From an uncultured Planctomycetaceae bacterium (lineage in GTDB: Bacteria; Planctomycetota; Planctomycetia; Pirellulales; Pirellulaceae): a stretch of 5,975 nt of DNA. This document shows, in pieces, positions 1 through 3,190 of this stretch (position 1 is the stretch's first letter; each line of letters begins with the position of its first letter). The DNA is taken from positions 1-5,975 of the forward strand of contig CALELC010000095.1 of assembly GCA_937904535.1 (NCBI GenBank). The letters run 5' to 3'. The position numbers and the translations under genes were made by a program. The notes under the pieces are model-generated. The model saw only the letters and a program-made list of their open reading frames with translations, had not been told where the DNA came from and made no database searches.

Positions 1-245
1 TGATGCTGTCGCTGGCGCTGCTCACGCGTGGGCTGGGCATTGCTGGTGGCTTGCAAATGATCCAGAGGCGGAACTTGTGGCTGGCCAAAATCGGCGCGTG
101 GGCGGCACTCTTTCCCTGCGGGATGTTCAGCGTGTTTCAGGTTCCAATCGCGATTTGGGCTCTGGTGCTACTGCATCGCGACCGGGCTGCGGCCGACTTT
201 GACCTGCCAGCCGCCAGGCCGTCGGCATCGCGACAAGACGCCTGA
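1..245 (+). CDS. Small planctomycete-type membrane protein, C-terminal part only (5' end outside window)
   Basis: The frame is open from the left edge to a TGA at 243-245, giving 80 readable residues from the first ATG codon at position 3. That ATG is probably internal, so the gene most likely starts upstream. Two hydrophobic stretches are visible, at about residues 1-16 and 27-57, joined by a short basic linker (QRRN). The second holds the pattern GAWAALFPCG...QVPIAIWALVLLHRD. From general knowledge, many planctomycete membrane proteins end this way: a Met/Arg linker, a helix with a 'PC' turn, then 'P.GIWALVVL' and a short polar tail. Here the tail is about 20 residues, rich in Ala, Pro and Asp. 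The role is unknown. The product is probably an inner-membrane protein with its C-terminus on the cytoplasmic side. The next gene, GroES-like, starts 99 bp downstream on the same strand. Confidence 0.6.
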   Translation, partial: MLSLALLTRGLGIAGGLQMIQRRNLWLAKIGAWAALFPCGMFSVFQVPIAIWALVLLHRDRAAADFDLPAARPSASRQDA

Positions 246-344
246 CAGCATCTGCCAGACCTCGCCTCGCCAGCGTGGCCTTGGCTTGCAGCGCCAGCGG
301 CGTTAATTTCACGACATGCCTTGCAGTTTTAATCTCGGGTGAAC

Positions 345-668
345 ATGAGTAAACATAAAACAGCCTTACCGTTGGAGGTGGTCGAGCCGATTGGCCCGCG
401 GGTTTTGGTCCGTAAAGATGAGCCCAAACGCGAGACCAAAGGCGGCATCGCCCTGCCTGACGCAGCGGAAATCCCGACCATTACGGGCCGGATCGTGACC
501 ATCAGCGCAGCGATCGAACACGATGAAGACGTGCCGCTGAGGCAATACGACAAGATCCTGTTCCACCCCAAAAACGCGATTCCGGTCGATTTGGAACACG
601 ACAACCAATTATTTGTCGTGCCGATCGAAGACGTAGTAGCGGTTTTTCGCCGTCCGGCGCCGGAGTAA
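345..668 (+). CDS. groES: GroES-like (Cpn10) co-chaperonin, orphan paralogue
   Basis: The 107-residue product fits the Cpn10 fold, whose members cap the GroEL folding chamber in the cytoplasm as a heptamer. The first strand is PIGPRVLVRKDE (residues 15-26). It is followed by the mobile-loop region RETKGGIALPDA (29-40), where GGIAL replaces the GGIVL of classical GroES, the part that docks on GroEL. Then come GRIVTI (48-53) and the C-terminal strands YDKILFHP (68-75) and VVPIEDVVAVF (91-101). It is slightly longer than the usual 95-97 residues because of about 13 extra N-terminal residues and a short tail. I chose ATG 345 because GGTGA lies just before it (338-342); GTG 339 is possible and adds two residues. 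No groEL is adjacent, so this is probably one of several groES copies, as planctomycetes often have. Conservation is weak around residues 54-66 and the roof loop. The family call is firm; the chaperonin partner is unknown. Confidence 0.85.
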   Translation: MSKHKTALPLEVVEPIGPRVLVRKDEPKRETKGGIALPDAAEIPTITGRIVTISAAIEHDEDVPLRQYDKILFHPKNAIPVDLEHDNQLFVVPIEDVVAVFRRPAPE

Positions 669-699
669 GGAGCCGTCCCAGCACCTCCCGCCGACCGGC

Positions 700-720
700 C
701 AAACCCGCATGGTTTGATTT
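700..720 (+). terminator. Weak candidate terminator after the GroES-like gene
   Basis: CAAACC (700-705) and GGTTTG (711-716) form a perfect 6-bp stem with a 5-nt loop (CGCAT), followed by ATTT (717-720). It lies 31 bp after the GroES-like stop codon and ends just before the next promoter's -35 box. The stem is short and the T tract is only three bases, so termination would be inefficient if it occurs at all. Confidence 0.35.
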
Positions 721-746
721 GACCCGAGGGGATTGACTGCCATAAT
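719..746 (+). promoter_or_regulatory. Candidate sigma70-type promoter for the ECF sigma gene
   Basis: TTGACC (719-724) matches five of six bases of the -35 consensus and CATAAT (741-746) matches five of six of the -10 consensus. The spacer is 16 bp. Transcription would start near 753 and give a leader of about 150 nt before the ATG at 903. That leader contains the nested hairpins at 789-842. Both hexamers are good, but planctomycete promoters are poorly characterised, so this is a sequence match only. Confidence 0.45.
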
Positions 747-788
747 GGTAGACACGCAGAGGCGACAGGAAGTAGGAATCATCACCCT

Positions 789-842
789 CTGCGGGAACGA
801 CTCCGCCGTTAACCCCGCAGGAACGGCGAATGAAGTTCCTGC
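789..842 (+). promoter_or_regulatory. Leader with three overlapping, mutually exclusive hairpins
   Basis: Three perfect inverted repeats share arms. Stem A pairs CTGCGGG (789-795) with CCCGCAG (814-820). Stem B pairs CGCCGTT (804-810) with AACGGCG (822-828). Stem C pairs GCAGGAAC (817-824) with GTTCCTGC (835-842), 8 bp with a 10-nt loop. The right arm of A overlaps the left arm of C, and the right arm of B overlaps the left arm of C. B also starts inside the loop of A and ends outside it. Only one can form fully at a time. The block lies between the candidate promoter and the sigma start, where a switching leader or dyad-binding operator would sit. The function is inferred; the pairing is read directly. 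Confidence 0.4.
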
Positions 843-848
843 AATCTC

Positions 849-867
849 CTCCTCTCAAACTCCTCTC
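849..867 (+). repeat. Direct repeat CTCCTCTC, 11-bp period, in the sigma leader
   Basis: CTCCTCTC occurs at 849-856 and again at 860-867, so starts are 11 bp apart, about one helical turn. The surrounding 845-870 is almost pure pyrimidine. The first copy lies inside TCTCCTCCTC, which contains CCTCC, the anti-Shine-Dalgarno core of 16S rRNA. It could be a protein-binding direct repeat or a single-stranded leader element, or have no function. Confidence 0.35.
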
Positions 868-902
868 ATCAACAGGTGTCCCGGAAACGTAGGGAAAGAG
901 CG

Positions 903-1538
903 ATGAGCCATTCGGTGCCGACGCCAACGTACACCATCGAAGATAGCGACGAGCTGCTGCTGAGCCGCTATAGCGAAACCGGCGACCGGCAGGTGTTTGA
1001 GATTCTGATGCGGCGCTACGAACGGGAAATTTTCAGTTACTTGCGCCGCTACATCGGCAACGCTGAATTGGCCGAAGACGCCTTCCAAGGCACCTTCTTG
1101 CAGGTGCACCTGAAGTGTGACCAGTTTGATAGTGCCCGCAAGTTTCGGCCGTGGCTGTACGCGATCGCGACGAACCAGGCGATCGACGTGCAGCGGCGGC
1201 TTAAGCGGCACCGGATGGTCAGCCTTGATACTTCTGCGACCAGCGAAGGCGAGCAGCAGACGCGTTCGTGGGCAGATAAGCTCGTCAGCAACGCCCGCGA
1301 TCCGTTGGATGCAGCAGGTGGGCAAGAGGAAGGCAATTGGGTGCGCGAGGCTGTCGCCGGCCTGGGCGATTCCTTGGAACGAGTGATCCAGCTCGTCTAC
1401 TTCCAAGGCATGAAGTACCGCGAAGCCGCTGATGTGTTGGGCATCCCGGTCGGCACGGTTAAAAGCCGCGTCCACGCCGCCGTGCAGCGGCTGACGATGC
1501 TGTGGGAAGAGTCGCACACCAAGTCATCGACACCCTAG
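903..1538 (+). CDS. ECF-family (group 4) RNA polymerase sigma factor
   Basis: The 211-residue product has the two ECF domains and nothing else. Sigma region 2 covers about residues 16-103. It has the core-binding string ELAEDAFQGTFLQVH (55-69) and the -10 recognition part FRPWLYAIATNQAIDVQRR (81-99). A polar linker of about 45 residues, rich in Ser, Glu and Gln, follows. Sigma region 4 is at about 148-198, with the helix-turn-helix YREAADVLGIPVGTVKSRVH (172-191) that reads the -35 element. The start at ATG 903 is preferred because AGGGA (891-895) lies 7 nt upstream and homology begins near residue 16; a GTG at 876 would add nine mostly basic residues. No anti-sigma gene is adjacent. The visible neighbours are a transmembrane Ser/Thr kinase and a probably exported protein on the opposite strand. 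Region 2.2 keeps the acidic AED, so core binding need not depend on phosphorylation. The gene ends in a tandem duplication that spans the stop codon. Confidence 0.92.
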   Translation: MSHSVPTPTYTIEDSDELLLSRYSETGDRQVFEILMRRYEREIFSYLRRYIGNAELAEDAFQGTFLQVHLKCDQFDSARKFRPWLYAIATNQAIDVQRRLKRHRMVSLDTSATSEGEQQTRSWADKLVSNARDPLDAAGGQEEGNWVREAVAGLGDSLERVIQLVYFQGMKYREAADVLGIPVGTVKSRVHAAVQRLTMLWEESHTKSSTP

Positions 1539-1558
1539 ACGTCGTCGACACCCTAGCC
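1523..1558 (+). repeat. 18-bp tandem duplication spanning the sigma stop codon
   Basis: Two adjacent 18-bp units, 1523-1540 and 1541-1558, agree at 16 of 18 positions; they differ at units' positions 4 (A/G) and 17 (A/C). Each unit contains TCGACACCCTAG. The TAG of the first (1536-1538) ends the sigma factor. Because the unit length is a multiple of three, the TAG of the second (1554-1556) is in the same frame. Readthrough would add only five residues (TSSTP) before the second stop. Confidence 0.8.
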
Positions 1559-1607
1559 GATTTCGCAGCGACTGACCGCCGTCTGGACTAGCTGTTGCGA
1601 GATCGGC
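1556..1607 (+). terminator. Long stem-loop between convergent genes, candidate terminator
   Basis: Bases 1556-1570 pair with 1593-1607 over 15 consecutive pairs, including three G-U pairs, around a 22-nt loop. The core is GCCGATTTCGC (1556-1566) with GCGAGATCGGC (1597-1607). It starts 17 nt after the sigma stop codon and extends over the last codons of the converging gene, whose TAG is at 1588-1590 on the - strand. No T tract follows, so it is not a classical intrinsic terminator. It could still stop the polymerase, protect the sigma mRNA 3' end, or limit antisense transcription. In - strand RNA the three G-U pairs become A-C mismatches, so the structure favours the sigma transcript. Confidence 0.45.
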
Positions 1608-3159
1608 GGCCGGTCAGGCGGGCTCGCACCGCCGAACACCAACTCATCGCTCCGCCACGCCCGGCGATCCGATGAGAAATGCGGTGGCTCACCAGTAGAC
1701 CAAGCGCAGCCCAGCGACTGAGGCTGATCATGAATTCTTGGGACGGCGCGAGTGTGGCAACGATCGCCTCCTCGCAGCTCTCGCGACCGCATGTTGGATT
1801 CGATTCGCACGGTTCCTGCATCGCTAAGCTCACCGTGGTGATCAACATTCCCGACTCGACCGCCTCGGTGGCAATCTGTTCGGCTTGAATGTCTTCCTCG
1901 ACCAACGCACTGATCGCCAGATCGGTCTGGTTGGCATGAGACGCTTCGTCAGCCTCGGACGGCGCGACGGATCCGGCCGGCAGCGAACGCGACCGTTCCT
2001 GCTTGTAGGCGGCGTAGTCCGCGGGCGTCTGGTTCCTCGAACCGATCGCGATTCCACCTTCGAACGGCTCCAACCGACGTGCAAAATCCCGCAGCGGTGT
2101 TGAGCGACTGCGGAAGGAATCCACTGGCGGCTCATCAGCCGCTGTCAAACTGTCGTAATACCGCGCGCGGGGCGCTGCGGAATCACCACGAACCTGGCGA
2201 GGCTGACGGATCGCTGCCGTGCCCGCACCAATCTCGGGCTCATCTTCAAAAGCAGCCCTCGCCTTGCTGCCGGTGGCCCAGTAGTCAGTCGAATCGCGTC
2301 CTGAAGACGAAAGCCCGATGGAACCAGCAGGCCCCGGCGGCATCACGAAGCTGATCGGAGCAGGTTTTGCAGCAGGCGGGCATTCGACGTCGAACTCTGA
2401 GTAGGGCGGCGCCGGTTCAGTTCCCGCCCACGGGTCAGCGAAATCGCCCTCATCGCCCTCATCCGGACTCGAGATCGGCGGATCGAGGCTGGGATTTAAC
2501 TGTGCTCCAGGGGTCTGGTCATCCGTTTTCTTGCGAGATTCGCCTGAGCTGCCGGAATCGTCCAACGAGTTGTCCAGTCCAGAGACACCGCTATCCGTAG
2601 GATCGTGTGGCAGTTTGGCTGAGCCGAGCGTTAGCTCTGTAGGTTGATCTGCTACCGATTGCCCTTGAGCTTCATCGCGGTGGTCGGACGGAGACGTCGC
2701 CGACGGATCAGGCGCGGACGATTCGTGGCCGACGTTCTCGGCAACCGTGCCAGAATCTTGCGGCACACCAGCATCATGCCGTGCTGGCGTTTGCAACGAG
2801 TCGACGGCAGGCGATCGTTTGGCCATTGCCGCCCGTCGCATTGCAGTCGTCGCTTTGGTCGACGCCTGAGCTTGTGATGGTGCTGGGTTCGGTTGCGGAG
2901 GGATCGCGCGCTGATCCGGCCCTTGAGAGTGCGAATCATGCAGCGTGGAAGTGATCGCCGGGACCGACGCCTGCGTGCCGGAGGCTGCGCCGCCACCGAT
3001 CCAAGTTTCGACGTCCAAGCCGCTCATCGCGGCCGAGGCATCCATCGGGCAACGATGCTCGAGCGTCTCGATGCCGAGCTGTCGCTTTGACGGCGCGGCG
3101 CTGCCAGAGGTCCCGAAGAACCGGGCGCGAGGAGGAATGATTCCGCTGGCCTGACTCAT
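1588..3159 (-). CDS. Low-complexity protein with planctomycete LExR-type N-terminal signature, function unknown
   Basis: The product is 523 residues from ATG 3157-3159. I chose this start because the frame upstream runs back into the kinase gene, and because residues 25-41 hold KRQLGIETLEHRCPMDA. This matches the 'R(L)..E.LE.R..LA' signature found near the N-terminus of many planctomycete proteins thought to be exported. No clear Shine-Dalgarno site is visible. Residues 50-410 are rich in Pro, Ser, Asp, Ala and Thr, show no recognisable domain and look disordered; a DEGDEGD run lies at 233-239. The C-terminal part looks more ordered: a probable helix EEDIQAEQIATEAVES (421-436), three cysteines (451, 457, 462), a hydrophobic stretch MISLSRWAALGLLV (477-490), and an Arg-rich tail to residue 523. 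The tail could be a membrane anchor or sorting signal. The gene lies 31 bp after the kinase stop, so co-transcription is likely. It may be a cell-surface or envelope protein linked to the kinase's outer domain; this is inference. Confidence 0.7.
   Translation of the reverse strand: MSQASGIIPPRARFFGTSGSAAPSKRQLGIETLEHRCPMDASAAMSGLDVETWIGGGAASGTQASVPAITSTLHDSHSQGPDQRAIPPQPNPAPSQAQASTKATTAMRRAAMAKRSPAVDSLQTPARHDAGVPQDSGTVAENVGHESSAPDPSATSPSDHRDEAQGQSVADQPTELTLGSAKLPHDPTDSGVSGLDNSLDDSGSSGESRKKTDDQTPGAQLNPSLDPPISSPDEGDEGDFADPWAGTEPAPPYSEFDVECPPAAKPAPISFVMPPGPAGSIGLSSSGRDSTDYWATGSKARAAFEDEPEIGAGTAAIRQPRQVRGDSAAPRARYYDSLTAADEPPVDSFRSRSTPLRDFARRLEPFEGGIAIGSRNQTPADYAAYKQERSRSLPAGSVAPSEADEASHANQTDLAISALVEEDIQAEQIATEAVESGMLITTVSLAMQEPCESNPTCGRESCEEAIVATLAPSQEFMISLSRWAALGLLVSHRISHRIAGRGGAMSWCSAVRARLTGRRSRNS
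2443..2460 (-). repeat. 9-bp tandem repeat encoding the DEGDEGD run
   Basis: ATCGCCCTC is present twice in direct succession (2443-2451, 2452-2460), and ATCC follows. On the coding (-) strand it gives GAGGGCGAT twice, encoding Glu-Gly-Asp repeats at about residues 234-239 of the LExR-type protein. It is an in-frame microrepeat in a disordered acidic part, where copy number could vary without breaking the frame. Confidence 0.6.
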
Positions 3160-3190
3160 GATGGTTTCAATCCGTGAAGCGACACTCAAG

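Noticed and set aside
281..333. Promoter for the GroES-like gene (TTGGCT 281-286 with TTAATT 304-309, or TTTAAT 328-333)
   Set aside because: The first pair matches only 4/6 and 3/6 of consensus. The second -10 has no -35 at a usable spacing and would start transcription at about the start codon.
733..738. TTGACT as an alternative -35 box
   Set aside because: No acceptable -10 hexamer lies 15-19 bp downstream (about 754-763 is GC-rich).
794..846. ECF autoregulatory promoter from the GGAAC motifs
   Set aside because: No recognisable ECF -10 element at 15-17 bp from either GGAAC, and both motifs are explained as hairpin arms.
876..902. GTG start at 876 for the sigma factor
   Set aside because: It would add nine basic residues without homology support; ATG 903 has AGGGA at a suitable distance.
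502..927. Open frame of 141 codons on the - strand over GroES-like 3' end and sigma leader
   Set aside because: It overlaps the GroES-like gene and the regulatory leader, and has no recognisable motif.
855..1517. Open frame of 220 codons on the - strand over the sigma gene
   Set aside because: It lies almost entirely antisense to a clear ECF sigma factor, shows no recognisable domain, and is expected by chance in GC-rich coding DNA.
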